Below, one piece after another: positions 11,401-23,377 of a stretch of DNA of 64,000 bases. Position 1 is the first letter of the stretch; every line of letters begins with the position of its first letter. This stretch comes from Lophium mytilinum. Taxonomy: Eukaryota; Ascomycota; Dothideomycetes; Mytilinidiales; Mytilinidiaceae. The DNA lies in assembly GCA_010093605.1 (NCBI GenBank), contig MU004194.1, positions 1,569,392 through 1,633,391 on the forward strand. Reading direction: 5' to 3'. Below the pieces are notes generated by a model that ran no database searches, had not been told where the DNA came from, and saw only the letters and a program-made list of their open reading frames with translations. A program made the position numbers and the translations under genes.

Positions 11401-14400
11401 TTAGGTAGCAGTATTTATACTCTTAGGTGTCCTATTACTATCTTAAGCTATTTCTAATAGTTTCCTATTATTAGTATTTATAGCTAGCACTAATGCATTA
11501 TTAGGTTATTCTGCGGGTGCTGCGTAATTACTAGTTCCCTATAGAATATTAAGCTTATCTTAACTTATCTCCGGCTTATATATATAAACTTCCTAATAGG
11601 TATTTATAGTAGTCTTGCCTGCATTTTTATATTATATAACTATAAAGCTAGTAACCTATACTAGTATAATAGTTAATTAACCCTTCTTAGGTCCCTTTTT
11701 CTTAGTAGCCTATTAGTCTCTCTTAAGAACTCTTTCTTTAAAATCTCTTAGTATTTAATATAGCTTTAGTTTAGGCAGTTTCTAAGCGTTCTTCTTCTCT
11801 TTCTAGAAGAGCTCCGCGCCCTTATGCTGCTATTTTAATTAATACTTAATAATCTTCTAATTCTATTCTACTTTAGAAATTATAGTAAACTTAGACTATA
11901 GCTTTCTATTAGCGTTGTCTGCATCTAATATATCTGCGATAGCGTTATTACTAGGTTTAACTTCTTCTTAACGTGCAGTACGCTCTTTATTAGTATTATT
12001 AAAATCCTCTTAGTTCTAAAGTACTTAGTTATCTTCTAATATATTATTAAAATGTTCTAAGCTATATTTAGAGTCTTCTTAGTTCTAAAACTTTATATAA
12101 GTATTAATGCGTGCATTCGCTAATCTATTACTGTAAATAAGGTTCTTTAATACTTAATTAGTAGGCGTTTAAAGTATATAGGTACTAAGAGAATAAGCGG
12201 TAATAATCTTAAATAGACTAAACTATTTTGCTTTAAATTTCCTCTTAACCTTATTTTAAAGAAGTACCTAGAAACTAATCTTCTATTAAGTAACTAGATA
12301 CTTCTTAGATAGAGGTTATAGATCCTATAGGCCTACTATAATTACTTTCTTTAGTAGCCGATCTTCTACTAGTACGCATGCGTATTAAACTTTCCTAATA
12401 CGGGCTAAATAATACTCTAATTTAGCTTCTTTATCTATAGTTTTATTAAGAGCCGGTACTAAAGTATTATTAGGTACTTAAGGACGTCTACTATATATAA
12501 GGTAGTAGGGAGTATAGCTATAGAAGGTGTTTTAAGTGCGTATTATATATACTATAGCCGGTAACTAGGTATTCTATATAGCTATATCTTAATTAATTAT
12601 TAGCTTTATAAGAATATTCTCTAAGACTCTATTAAGCCTCTCTACCTTACTATTTACCTAAGGGTAATATAGTATTATAATATTATAGTAAGTCTTAATA
12701 AGCTTTTATAGTGCTATAATAACTTTAGAAAGAAAGTTTAAACTATTATTAGAAGTAAACACCGCTAGGGGTCTATACTAGTAGTAGATTCTTTTATAGA
12801 TAAATATTACTATAGTCTTAGCTTAAGTATTAGAAAGTACTGCAGCTTCGGGCCAACCTATAGCGTAATTAATGGTAGTAATAATCTAGCAATTCCTGTA
12901 GATTAATTATAGTAATCTACTAATTAAATTAATACCCTATTTATTAAATAGATCTTAATCTTTAACCTAATAAAATATTAGTTTATAAATAATCTTTTCC
13001 TTCTACACTAGCTAGTATAAGATATACTTGTAAGCGTATTTATTAGTATTATAACTTATTATCGGCTACTAGCTATATACTTGCAGGGCCTTCTGCATAC
13101 CGTAGTATATAAAGTGGCCTAGCTAGTAGGTTCTATTAAGGACCTATTAATAATAGAGAGGTGTAATATATAGTATAGTATTCTTAAGAGTATATAGATC
13201 TAGATTACTATTAGGTTTATAAAAGTAATAGTATAGTTCTTCTTTTAGAATTATAAAGTTCTAATATAGGGATAGATAGATTCTTTAGCAGCAAAGCTAG
13301 TGTTATTTTAATTTAGCCTCTAACAGCTATTTAGAGAGAGTAGGCTTAAGGCCTATTATAAGAAACTTCTTTAAATCTTTAATATACTCTATATTAGAAT
13401 CTTTATTCTTAAAGAGGGCTATAAGATATTCTTAGGCAAAATTAGGGCGCCTACTAATTGCGTCCGGTACTATTATAAGGGCTTTTAAGCGATACTATAT
13501 TATAGGGTTATACTACTAGAAATCCTTAATCTATTAAGTAAGCCTTAGTAAGGCTTTCTTAGTAGTTTATAGGTATTATAATAAGTAGTAATTAGTTATA
13601 ATTATTAATTCTTTCTCTTAGATATAGTATTACTAAATCCTAAGCGCTTCTTTAATTACTAGAAGTTCTTTTTTATAAACTAGATAATTTAATTTAGCTT
13701 TATTAAGCTTCTAACTATTAAACATAATAGGGTGCTACTTACTATCTTCTTCTTATTAGAGAAGGACTATTCTAATAGTAAAATTAGAAGCATCTATTTT
13801 AATCTAAAAGGGCTTTAACTAGTTAATAAGGGTAAGCACGGGGCGTTTAATAAGCTTTTACTTAAGGGAGTTAAAAGTAAGTTAATAGCTAACGTTCTAT
13901 ATAATAGCTTGGTACTTTTTCTTTTATATTGCGGTGTTGCTTTCCTTTAGAAGCTTATAGAGAGGTGCTAATATATAGGCGAAGTTTTTAATAAACTTTT
14001 AATAGTATATTACTAGTCTAATAAACTATTAGACCTTATAGATATTAGTAGAAATAGGCTAATACTTAATAGCGTCTAGTTTATTAGTTATTAGTTTTAC
14101 GGTTCCGTAAGAAACTACCTGGCTATAGAACTTAATAGTTTCTTAAGCAATTAAGCACTTATTAGTTTTAGTAAATAGTTATTCCTTTCTAAGAGCTTTA
14201 AATAATAATTAGAGGTAGTTAAGATACTCTTCTAATATTTCTAAAAATACTATAATATTGTCTATATAGATAAGCATAAATTAACATAGATATAGTTATA
14301 AGGTATTATTTATAATAGCTTAAAAGGTAGTAGAAGTATTATAGAGGCTAAAAGGTATAACTAGAAATTTAAATTTCCCTTTAATTGTGTTAAAAGCAGT

Positions 14401-17400
14401 CTTATAGATATCTAATTAATAAACGCGCAGCTAGTAATATCTAGAGGTTAAATTAATCTTAGTAAAGAACCTAGCCTTTCTAAATAACTATAGGCAGTTA
14501 TTAATATATAGTAGAGGGTAGGTATTCTTCTAGGTTACTAGATTAAGTGCTCTATAGTTAATATATATTTACTACTTACTATTTAGCTTTAGAATAAAAA
14601 AAACTAGAGATCTCTAGGCACTAATAGACTCTTAGATAAGGCCCTATTCTAGTAGCTTATAGATCTATCGGGTCTATTCTTCTATTTAATAATATAAGAG
14701 GTAGTATATAGTATTATTTACCGGCTTTATATCTCTAGTATTAATTAGATAGTTGTATCTGCGCTTAGGCGGTAGAATATTAGAGAGAATATTATAGAAA
14801 TAAGGTTTATACTCTTTAAGAAGCTCTTAAAACTTCTCTTATATAGGAGTAGTAATATAATTAATTAGGGGTAATAAATTCTTGTCTTCTAATAGCGGAT
14901 TAGTGCCGGGTTATAGTACCTAATTTAGCGTTGGTTTATTAGAAGCTTTTATAATATAAAGATAAGTAGAATTAAGCTTATCTACTAAGAGCCTCTTATA
15001 CTTCTAATAGAATATTACATTAATAAAACCCTAGTATTTTAGTTTAGAGAGACTAAGATCTATAATAGGGCTTAATATATTAAGCTAATAAGCTACTAGT
15101 TTAATCTTTAGGTTGCAGCTAACCTGCGTTTGCAAGGTAATAGAATTAGTAAAGAAGTTAATAATAGCTTAGTATTACTGCAGCTAGATTATACTAAGAA
15201 TATATTAATACCCTTTAAGGTCTAGGATACATGCGGTTAGAGTACCTAATAGCGTATAGATCTTAAATAGAATCTCTAAGGCTTTTATACTAATTATAGT
15301 TATATCTAAGAGGAGTTTAACTACCTTAGGGGCTATTATTTTAATATTCTTTAGCTAATATTAAGTATGCTTTAATAATACGTAGATAGAATTAGCGCCA
15401 TAGTTAATTAAGAAGGTAGTTCTTTTCTAATAGTTAGACGGTCCTAAAGTTCCCTTATATTCTAAAAGATATTTACCTAGAGAGTTAAGGTAGTAGATCC
15501 TTTCTTCTATTAATTTAATAATAATTTAGTTAGAAGAATTATTAAAGGGCGGCTAATTCTTTTCTATTATAAGTTTACAAAAAGTAGGAGTCTTATCTTT
15601 TAGGTTAGTTAGTTACTTTAAGGCTACTAACCCTCCTAGTTTTCTAATAGCTCTTTAGCTAGCTAAGTATAGTTGCGTTTAATATAGCCCTTCTTACTAT
15701 AATTATAGCACTTATATATATTAGTATTCTATTAAGTATTACCTTTACTACGTCCGCTATAGCCTTAACCGCGTTCTTAAGATCTAGTAGTATTTCTACC
15801 TTTAAAGGTATTAAGTTTAGCGTTGTCTTTAGTATCTAGATATTTATATTTATTAGGATTAATATTAGTTTCTTAGAAGTAATTATTGTCTAATTCTTTA
15901 TTAGCCCTAGAGATAGTATTAAGGCGGCCCTAATAGTCTCTTATTCTCTTATACTAGGAGATCTAATACTTATTAGTAGTAGCGACCTACGCTATCTATT
16001 TATTAAAATTAGAAGGGGCCTACGCTTAGGCGTTAATATAAAACTTAAGGCTAGGTTTTAAACCTACGCGGGTATATTAATATACTTTAAGATTAGATAG
16101 AGCTATATTAAGAGGGTATATATAAGTAGCCCTAATAAGCTTATTAAAGAACTAATAAGTACTAGTTATCTATACTATTTTATTAAAGCAGCGTTAGCGT
16201 TACTCCGGCGTATCCGCGCTTTTATAGCGGCGGCTAAAGGTAGCAAAGAACTAATCTAATATAGTAAACTTAGTATTACCTTAGTAGTGCTATTAAATAT
16301 CTTAGTTCTATTAAACGGCCATAGTTCTAGCTATATAGCTGCCGGCTAGCTAAATCTTTTAAGTTTCTAGCATCTGCTAGTAAACCTATTAATAGGCGTC
16401 CGCTTATATAGTAATAAAGTTGCGCATCTAAACTATCTAGATAGGGTACGCATTATTATTAACTTTGCCTAACTATATAGCGGGAGTCCTTATAAGAACT
16501 TTAGGTAGCGCTATTAGATAAGATTCTCTTATAGCTAATATTTTCTTAAAGGCTTATTAGAGCTCTTATATAGTTTATTCTAATATAGGTTTATTATAGT
16601 CTAGTATTAGATAATCTAAAAAAGTATTAGATAATAGACCCTAGAAGTTAGTAGTACCCTAAGAAGTAGGCTGCTGCTAGGGGTTATTTAATACGTCCTT
16701 AACGCGGGTATAGTAATTAGGGACTACTACTTATAGCTATTCTAGTATAGCAGCCTACTACTATTATATAGAAGGAGCTAATATAGAACTAAAGAGTTCT
16801 AGTCCCTAGTAATCTATTATATACTCTATTATAGGGGCTTAGAAGCGTTAATAGCTATCTAAAGAAGGCGTAAATAATAGCCTTTAATAGGTAAGCCCTA
16901 GATTATAGGCCGGGGTACTACTATAAATAATTAGAGGACCTTAAACCTATAGCTTAATAGGTTCTAGGGTAGCGGCCTACTTAGCCTGCAAGGCTAATAT
17001 TAGATTAGATAGATTATAAAATATAGTACTAAACTAAGAGAGCCTTTAGAAGAGTCCTTAAAGGTTAAAAGGTAATCTATTAGAATAATAATATCTATTA
17101 CTAGATATAAAAGAAAGCTAAGAGTTATAGGATATCTAAGAATAAGAAAAAGTAGAAAAGAGTTAATAACTGCAATATAATTAAAGTAAAGAGTAAGGAA
17201 AGGGTGCTAAGATAGTAATATTAAGTTTCTTTCTTAAATGCTTTTTAATATCCTGTTAGAGAGGGAGGATTCTTAAAAGGACTTCTCCGCCTTCTTCTTA
17301 TAATTAACTTATAAGGATTTCTAATTGCTATATAATTATTAGGCTCTATTAAGCTATAATATTATTCTTCTCGCCGTCCTACTATTAATCTTGCTTCGGC

Positions 17401-17807
17401 AGCTAATAGAATGCGTAGTTAGTTGCGTAGAAGTATTAAAAAGGGATAGAAAAATCCTATAGTAATATTCTAGCTAAGGGCTCTTTAGACCTATACTGTT
17501 TAATTTTTATAAGAATATTTATAATAGGCGGTTATACTATAACGCCGGCCTAATGCTAATTAGAGGCTATTATTAATAGTTATTATTAATTACTAATTAG
17601 GTTAATTTTTAGAAACTGTTAATATAGCTTAGTATTATTATAATAATCTAAAAATTCTACTAATTATAGAAGCTAATATCTTCTATTATTACTAAGGGTT
17701 AATTATAAGAATATAGCCTTAGCTAGCTCTACACTATTAAGTTTAAGGACCTAATAGCCCTCTAAGGAGGCCTCGGAGGCGGCTAGAACTGTAACTAAGC
17801 TACTAGA

Positions 17808-18012
17808 TATAATATTTCTAACTATATAATATAAGAATTTAGAGAATAATAGATATTAATTCTATATAGAAATCTAGCTAGGCTATATATATATTAGAGA
17901 GGCCCGTGCAGGCCTTAATTATACTAGATCTATATAGAAAAGCGTTTCTATAGTAGATCTATATATTATATATATAATATCTAAATATTAACCGTATATT
18001 AAGAATTCTATA
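17808..18012 (-). repeat. Right LTR of Gypsy element
   Basis: A 205-bp partner of the left LTR. Every difference noted between the two is a transition, with T or A on this side, as expected from RIP. The following GAGGT matches the bases before the left LTR. Confidence 0.85.
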
Positions 18013-18017
18013 GAGGT

Positions 18018-20299
18018 AATTAGTTCTTAGACTAGAATAAGTCTTAACTCGCGCCATTAAAACGTCGGGCGTCTTCCTTTTAAATACGATGTAAATATAG
18101 CCTGGGCGCCTAAATAGCGTTGGAAAGAGGGGAGATGGTCGTTTCAAAGCTTTACATAATGGCTCCGTACGCGGTGACTATGGTGTATATAAGCCAAGCC
18201 TGGTTGTGAGTAAGCGGAGACGGGCCGCGTAACAAGCGGTGGCTACGGCCTCAGCGACTCTACCGAGACTGCCGGCAGAGGCTGGGTGATGCAGGTTGTG
18301 GCTGGAGATGCAGGTGACGTATCGTGGTGTTGAGGGGCTGCGGAAACGGCCGCGCGGAATGAGGCCATGCGTTCTTCGCTTTCGCAATTCAAGACTTTGA
18401 CTGCGCGATCCCTCCAGAAGCATCACGAGGATTCTACCCGAGACTTTGTCTGGCCAAGTAAGCCACGACGGTGATGACATCGCAACAACGTGCGCACAGA
18501 CGCATCTCAAAGATCAGATTAGAACTACGCGAAGCCAGATCGGGCGGCGTGCATCAAAAACGCATTTCAGAAGCCAAGAATAACTACAACAACCACAGCG
18601 AAGAGACGAAGGGAAGCGAAGCGCTCTTTTGCCGATGGTCTTCGTTGACCGCTGGCTTCTTTCGAGGCATTTCGATCGGCAATTGGACTTGGTCAGCATT
18701 CGAAGTGCGATTTGGATTGTTTGAGTTTTTAGCATCATGCAGAAGGTCCAGGGAGGCTAATTATGCGCCTTTGTGCTTGCTTTTGTAATCGCTGAGGTCG
18801 CGCATGCACAGCCCCCACCACGGCATATTCTACACAAACAGCCGGTCCATACAGAGGATCACAGGATTGGAATTCGGGATGGTAAGTCGGGATTCGGCGT
18901 CACAATTTCATTTTTTGGATTTCAGTTCAAATCCTGCCAGCACTGACATAGCTCTCGTTCTCCGAATGCAATGCCTTAATAGGGACTTGATTCACAGCGT
19001 TGCAATAGCCAGCTGCTGTCGAGCGACGAGTTCCCGTTTAGATAACTGAGATCTGACCACATCCATGCCCACGTACACAGAGATACCCACATCCGAACAT
19101 GTATACAGCGCTATCTCGGAACAGCGCTTGTCTGACATCAGCCTCTGTCCCAAAGCAGCAGTCTTCGAGAAGCTATTTCGGCCCCAACCCGCCACTCTTG
19201 AGGCTGAAAACGGTGTCAGCCTCATCATCACACTGCTTCCTCCACCAACGACGGGTATCCCAGCCCTAGCACTCTCTCATCCTCGCTAACCGGGCGCCAG
19301 GGCCAACATAAAACCCACAAGATGAAGGACTAGGTAGACCATAAGCGGGCTCGCAAGCACGCACCACCTCATCTATCGAATTAACCCTCTTCCCACCAAT
19401 CCCACGTCTTTCGCACTGTGTTCGTCTGCTTACGAAGTCCCAGAAATAATGCTCCGGGCTACCAACCCCAGGAAAACAAGCCCATGTCCCAAGTTTAACT
19501 CCCGTGTTCACCGGCGCGCTCGATAACGGGCACGCAACGGTCCATCCACAATGGGGAGCCGAGTCCGCGCTGCCATGACCTCATACGCCTGTATGCAGCC
19601 TATCACGCACGCACTCGTTAATTGGGAGTGGGAATTATCACGGTGAATTTAGAGGGTGCTGAGTAAACGTGCGGAATGGGCAACGTGCCCAGCCGAAGCG
19701 CTTAAAAATAGAGATCGGGGACGCTAGCGCACACTAATCGGTGCCGTCTGTGCGCGGGGGGGCATCGTGCACCTTTTCGAACGACGTCGCTCCATCCGAT
19801 CGTCGAGCAAAGAGAAGCCCGCCGAAGAGCCACACCCCGCTTGCTGAAGATGACAGTTGTCGCGGCTCTAGTATAGCACTATCTACGCTTAGAGAATCTG
19901 CATGACGTTTCTACAGCCCGCCAGAACCTTCCCTGCCTTGGTAACTCTTCAACTAATAGCCACGCCAAGGGGAGAAGAGACACTTCGTATCGGATCCCCC
20001 CGTCTCTACCTCGAACTACGAGGGCCACTAGCTCCCCTAGAGGCGTCCGTTCCGCTAACTTCCCTATTCAAAGCATGCCAAATATATCCCCAAGCACTCC
20101 TCTGCGCGACTCGCTCGTTCTTGAGCCCTCGCTAACGAGCTCCAGACTCCCATCAAGCCACTGTCCCGAACAATTGCTGCAGTTGCTCAGTGCTTGCTCA
20201 GAGAACTGTCATGCCCGTCCCCATCATCTCCCTTCCCGCAAATCCCCTAATGCTGCCCTCACATGTAACTAGCTCGCTATACGAGAAATCATCCCATGC
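18018..20299. other. Gene-poor intergenic DNA
   Basis: Unique DNA of normal composition right of the retroelement. Frames of 60-110 codons occur on both strands (18178-18510, 18471-18788, 19266-19511 and others), but none shows a domain, signal peptide or plausible splice continuation. I see no repeat longer than a few tens of bases. Confidence 0.5.
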
Positions 20300-21450
20300 C
20301 TATTACTACCTACCCAGAGCTTGAGACATGACAATTTCCTTCAGCTTGCTCACCGTTCGCCTGAGTCCGGTTGATCGTGCCCGTGTTCGCCTCCCTGCCT
20401 ACTTTCTTGAACATACTACATATCACAACCCTTCCTCCACCCTCTTCATATCACTTGTCTCCGCCCCAAACCGACCACTTCCCTAATCCAATCCGGCCAA
20501 GACAGCCATCCATTACACAGCATCCATGAGGCTCCTATAAGCATCTGACAACCCACCTGCAGTCACCCACCGTGTCCCTGTCTCCAGATCGGCGGCGCCC
20601 CATCCGCCCCTTCGGTTCCTCTAGCCACCAGACGCCCTCATCCTCTCACCGGCAGACAGCGCCCAGTCTCCACAGCCATCAGCGGCCGCCGGTTCGACCT
20701 GCCTCATCCCCCCGTCTCGGTGACCTCTTCTGGGGCCAAAAGCCAGGGCTCCCACACCACCACCTCTCCCATCCGAGTCCCGGGCGCCAGGTTACGCGAA
20801 TCTGACTGAACGACATTCCCGTTGCCCAGCCAGACGGGTGCCGCTTCGTTTCGTGTCGTGTCTGCAGCCGTCCCACCTGGCCACAGCAGCATCCCTCGTC
20901 CTCAGCCCTCGCCCTACTCCCTCCTCTTGGCACGACGTAGGTCAGTCCATCCACCGCGCCGGTCCACCACGCACCTGACCGGTCCACAGCACCAGGCCTG
21001 CACCCACCATCCACCTGCAGCTCCTGACATCTCTCGTGCAGCCCTAGCCCTCTTTCCGCGCTCTGACGCACCCATCGGCCCACTCTTAGACCCACCAACC
21101 CACCAACAACGCCAACCGTCTTTCCCGCACGTCCCCTCGTGCTACCAAACCGATCTCAGCCCCCAATCCACCCACACCCTTCTCCCGCCCTTCTACGCGC
21201 CTTCTAGCGCCCTTCCGTGCACCTTCTAGCGTCCTTCCTTTCACCCTTCCATCTTCCACGCTACTGCAGCCCACCCACCACCCCCAGCACCCGCATCACC
21301 CTTCCAGAAGCCTTCCTCTCTCGTCACCCGCACGGAGCCCGCGCTGGCACTCGCCCTCGATTACGTCTCTCTCCTCCTGCTTACTGTCCCTGGCTCAGGA
21401 TATTCTGAGCACCCACGGCAACCTCTAGCAGCATCCCCATCCCGCTTCTG
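20300..21450 (+). other. Pyrimidine-rich tract upstream of low-complexity gene
   Basis: The plus strand is strongly enriched in C and T for over 1 kb, with many runs such as CCCACCCACCACCCCC. Open frames here (for example 20822-21229) are Pro/Ser/Arg-rich and look like by-products of composition. After 21.45 kb the bias disappears. A long upstream regulatory region or leader of the gene at 22211 is a reasonable reading. Confidence 0.4.
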
Positions 21451-21939
21451 CTGCTCTACTATTCTTGGCGGGCCGCCAGAGCATCAAGCCACCGCCTTTT
21501 CCCACTGGTTATCCGGGAAACCGGTTCGAGGCGCCGTTAGTTCTTGGGACCCAACGGGGGGTACGCACGGTTGTGTTTCTTTTTGTTGCTGTCTTTGCAA
21601 GCAGCACGCTTTTGGGTCTTGATAGCCAACGTCTTCTTTTCGCGTTCGTGCGCGTGCTCGTCTCGTCTCGTTGCTAAGTCCGGGCGGGCGCGGTTGGGGA
21701 GAAAATAGTAACTTGAGGCGTTCCCAGGCACACCCAAACGGAGCCCGAGCGATCCTTTCTTGGGGGTGCAGGCGTTGGGAATCCTGTACTTGTCGCGTGG
21801 CCGGGCTGCGGGAACGGCACCCACCACCAACCGTGCGTCCGCGTGGTGTGCAACGTGGGTTTTCGCTAGGGAAGGGAGCCGGGAAAGCGGGTCCGCCGAG
21901 GCGCTGGGTCGGGGACTGGGGGATGGGGTGGATGAGTGT

Positions 21940-21956
21940 GGGAGTGTGTATATAAG
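21940..21956 (+). promoter_or_regulatory. TATA-type promoter element
   Basis: GTGTGTATATAAGACGG contains a good TATATAA box about 260 bp before the start codon at 22211. The intervening sequence is CA/CT-rich (repeated ATCAGC and CAACA motifs), as is common for fungal 5' leaders. Confidence 0.5.
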
Positions 21957-22210
21957 ACGGGACGGGAGACGCAGTGTCGGGTTCCTAGCATCGACCATCA
22001 GCATCAGCTTCAGCAACACAACGACTTCCGAACCCACACCACTCCACTAAAGAGTCATCCGAGAAAGAACTTCACTGTTTGCCCGACCTCATCACTTCAA
22101 CTTTTTTCTCGATTCGAATATTCGACGAACTTCACTTCGACTCTTGATAGCGGCACTAGCGGATCTACTTCGCGGAGACGTTAGCACTTGAGCACACTTT
22201 TATACCTTTC

Positions 22211-22798
22211 ATGAGCGAAACGAACGAACCTTCAAACAAAGCATCCACACCCAGCCAGCAAGACCGACCAAACACCACCAGCGATCCGAACGAGCAAGCC
22301 CAGACCCAACAGGCCTGCCCTACACCAATAGTCGTCCTCGGATCAACCCACACGCCAGAGCCAGCATCACCACCCACCAACCAAACGCAAGACCCGTGCA
22401 ATCCCACAGGCACTGCCAGCTCTCAACCAGAACAGCCAGCCCTCAACCCAGCTCTTCTCCAACCACCACCAACCGAAGGGCCCTTCGCCTCCGCCCCATC
22501 TCCAGCCACAACCTCCAGCTCGACCACGACTTCAACCGGCGTCAGCACTCCCACCTCTACGTCAGGAGCCATCCCCGCTACCCAGGAACCCCAGACCTCG
22601 AACCCAGCAAGCATGTCCTCCTCCAGCTCCTCGTCGCCCGGCAACACCGGCACCTCAGGCCCCACGGGCAGCACCACGCAGTCCGGCGGCAATCCCGCGT
22701 ACCACCTCCCCTACGCCCCGTTTCCCTTCCGCATGCCCGACGGCACGTCCGTCCGAGGGAGCGGCGGGAGCTCCAGCGGCGGCGGAAAGGGAAAGTAG
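22211..22798 (+). CDS. Low-complexity Ser/Thr/Pro-rich protein
   Basis: A single 195-codon frame, rich in Ser, Thr, Pro, Asn and Gln, with a poly-Ser run (SMSSSSSSSPG) and a Gly/Ser/Lys end (GGSSSGGGKGK). No signal peptide, membrane segment or folded domain is visible. The only distinctive ordered piece is NPAYHLPYAPFPFRMPDGTSVRG near residues 160-182, a possible short linear binding motif. The ATG is the first in frame after a TATA box and CA-rich leader, which supports expression. It is probably an intrinsically disordered protein. Long antisense frames mirror the biased codons and were not called. Confidence 0.55.
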   Translation: MSETNEPSNKASTPSQQDRPNTTSDPNEQAQTQQACPTPIVVLGSTHTPEPASPPTNQTQDPCNPTGTASSQPEQPALNPALLQPPPTEGPFASAPSPATTSSSTTTSTGVSTPTSTSGAIPATQEPQTSNPASMSSSSSSSPGNTGTSGPTGSTTQSGGNPAYHLPYAPFPFRMPDGTSVRGSGGSSSGGGKGK

Positions 22799-23377
22799 CG
22801 CGCAGCGACAGACAGGTTTGACAATGATGAACCTTAAGAAAGGGACAACGCACGAGAGAGATTGAGATTATAGAGCGGTTTTCATAGGTCCGATGACGCA
22901 TAGCGAATTGCATGACTGGGCATTTTCCGGAGTTTTGTTTTTGCATGCAGACTGGGAACCGAGATTGGAGGGGTGGGAAAGGGACGACTAGAGCGGGGTT
23001 CTGTTTGGGTGTGGATGCTTTCTTTTCCTTTTTTTCCTTTTTCCCTTTTTCTTTTGTTGGCATTTGATTTTCTGACCGATGGGAGGTTTTCTGATGAAGA
23101 GCATGTATAACGATAGATGTACAATAACAACAACAGCAGCAGCAGCAAGCAAAGAGCAACATTTTGGCACTAGAATAGAACTTTCAAACCCTGGCGAAGA
23201 AAACGGAGACTTTATAGCTATTGCCACGTGACATGGTGTGATAAACGAGACCCAACTTCTAAGGCTTGCAAGATATGAACACGGATATGTATTTATGACA
23301 CAGGTTGAATTTGGAAGCCTACCTAACCTACCCAACGCCAAGTACGAAAATGCAAAGGTGGAAGAAGAAGATGGTGA
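22799..23377. other. Convergent 3' intergenic region
   Basis: Lies between the low-complexity gene (rightward) and ATG27 (leftward). It contains a T-rich run near 23025-23055 and a short CAA/CAG microsatellite near 23125-23150. No gene seen. Confidence 0.5.

Larger units (their letters stand above)
8281..18017 (-). mobile_element. RIP-degraded Ty3/Gypsy LTR retroelement
   Basis: A 9.7-kb element bounded by two co-linear LTRs (offset 9523 bp, no indels) and flanked by the duplication GAGG(T). Degraded coding traces read leftward: a gag zinc-knuckle region near 15.68-15.72 kb, a reverse-transcriptase active-site region near 14.2-14.3 kb and an integrase core region near 12.75-12.95 kb. This order (gag, RT, integrase) identifies Ty3/Gypsy on the minus strand. 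The interior is extremely TA-rich and long stretches lack CpA and TpG altogether (for example 9061-9240), which is the footprint of RIP. No frame of 60 codons survives inside, so it is thoroughly broken, with far too many breaks to count. It is an old insertion by sexual cycles passed, but LTR divergence cannot be used as a clock after RIP. About 4.2 kb left of the integrase region is unassigned. Confidence 0.9.

Noticed and set aside
8490-17807. Independent AT-rich island such as a centromere core
   Set aside because: Flanking LTRs, target-site duplication and ordered gag/RT/integrase traces explain the whole stretch as one RIP-damaged retroelement.
18178-18788. Frames of 105-110 codons on both strands
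   Set aside because: No domain, signal or splice support; opposite-strand frames overlap each other.
20822-21229. 135-codon Pro/Ser-rich frame
   Set aside because: Composition follows the pyrimidine-rich tract; no conserved motif.
21537-22037. 166-codon reverse frame upstream of the low-complexity gene
   Set aside because: It covers a TATA box and leader of the plus-strand gene and has no recognisable domain.
22396-22821. Long frames on both strands inside the low-complexity gene
   Set aside because: They mirror biased codons; the frame starting at 22211 has the best start and leader.
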